A stretch of 64,000 nt of DNA from assembly GCA_018240595.1 (NCBI GenBank), contig JAFEFL010000034.1:1-64000 (forward strand). Direction: 5' to 3'. Positions 63,944 to 64,000 of this stretch are shown one piece after another (position 1 is the stretch's first letter; every line of letters begins with the position of its first letter). The notes under the pieces are model-generated. The model was given only the letters and a program-made list of their open reading frames with translations, did no database searches and was not told where the DNA came from. The DNA comes from Pseudomonadota bacterium. Lineage in GTDB: Bacteria > Pseudomonadota > Alphaproteobacteria > Rhizobiales > Xanthobacteraceae. Position numbers and translations under genes: made by a program.

Positions 63944-64000
63944 TGAGCGACGTCATGGGTGCGACGACGGACCAGCTTGATCGCCTCGCGCAGTTACACC
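63944..64000 (+). CDS. Start of an unidentified gene running off the right edge
   Basis: An open frame begins at GTG 63944 (VSDVMGATTDQLDRLAQLH) or ATG 63956 and is still open at base 64000. GGTGA and an AT-rich stretch lie upstream. Only 19 residues are visible, so no family can be named. Confidence 0.4.

Noticed and set aside
1..64000. tRNA, rRNA, insertion sequence, integrase or CRISPR features
   Set aside because: I looked for cloverleaf-like segments, transposase or integrase motifs, and regularly spaced repeats and saw none that could be supported.

Overview
The window is GC-rich DNA with the codon and gene-content signature of an alphaproteobacterium of the order Hyphomicrobiales (Bradyrhizobium/Rhodopseudomonas/Pseudolabrys-like). 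That assignment is inferred from the ergothioneine pair, the mtnA plus bifunctional aldolase/dehydrogenase pair, the RTX metalloprotease and the style of the polysaccharide genes. No rRNA, tRNA, CRISPR array or insertion sequence was recognised. Most of the window is one large surface-polysaccharide (O-antigen/LPS-type) locus flanked by metabolic genes.

Layout. 1-1772: end of a dTDP-sugar set (rfbA cut by the window edge, rfbB). 1935-3497: an FMN reductase and a fumarylacetoacetase-family hydrolase. 3658-5948: ergothioneine genes egtB-egtD. 6204-9369: mtnA plus a bifunctional class II aldolase/short-chain dehydrogenase, probably for disposal of 5-methylthioribose or 5-deoxyribose. 9799-12663: a gmhA isomerase and an RTX serralysin-type protease. 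12784-18945 (+): asnB, a GT4 glycosyltransferase, a second gmhA-like isomerase, gmhB, an unusual SDR and an EamA permease. 19033-24140: an SGNH-type esterase convergent with a minus-strand group (631-aa GT-like protein, 402-aa unknown, radical SAM/SPASM protein), then a Nudix hydrolase.

24777-35996 (-) is a tight eleven-gene operon. In transcription order it encodes transaldolase, two SDR epimerases, a nucleotidyltransferase-sugar kinase fusion, a Gfo/Idh oxidoreductase, a UDP-glucose-dehydrogenase-like protein without its catalytic cysteine, an SDR with HxxxH in place of YxxxK, a methyltransferase, a split transketolase and a DegT aminotransferase. With the isomerase and phosphatase at 16-17 kb, this parts list closely parallels the lincosamide octose pathway. 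I read it as the route to an unusual activated higher-carbon amino sugar.

36339-46769 holds an ABC glycan exporter (Wzt/Wzm), a GT4, a large membrane protein, gmd, a methyltransferase, a GT2, a perosamine-synthase-like aminotransferase and a C-methyltransferase, i.e. a GDP-4-keto-6-deoxymannose branch. 47051-51888 is a second striking operon: acyl carrier protein, sugar amidotransferase, malonyltransferase-like enzyme, AsnB-like amidotransferase and GNAT, apparently making an amidated acyl group for an amino sugar. 52155-63812 is rich in methyltransferases and acetyltransferases and ends with a Wzx-like flippase. The 1060-residue protein here fuses the two convergent genes found at 19-21.7 kb. 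A further gene starts at the right edge. Start sites were chosen by Shine-Dalgarno spacing and translational overlap. All functions are read from sequence motifs, without database searches.
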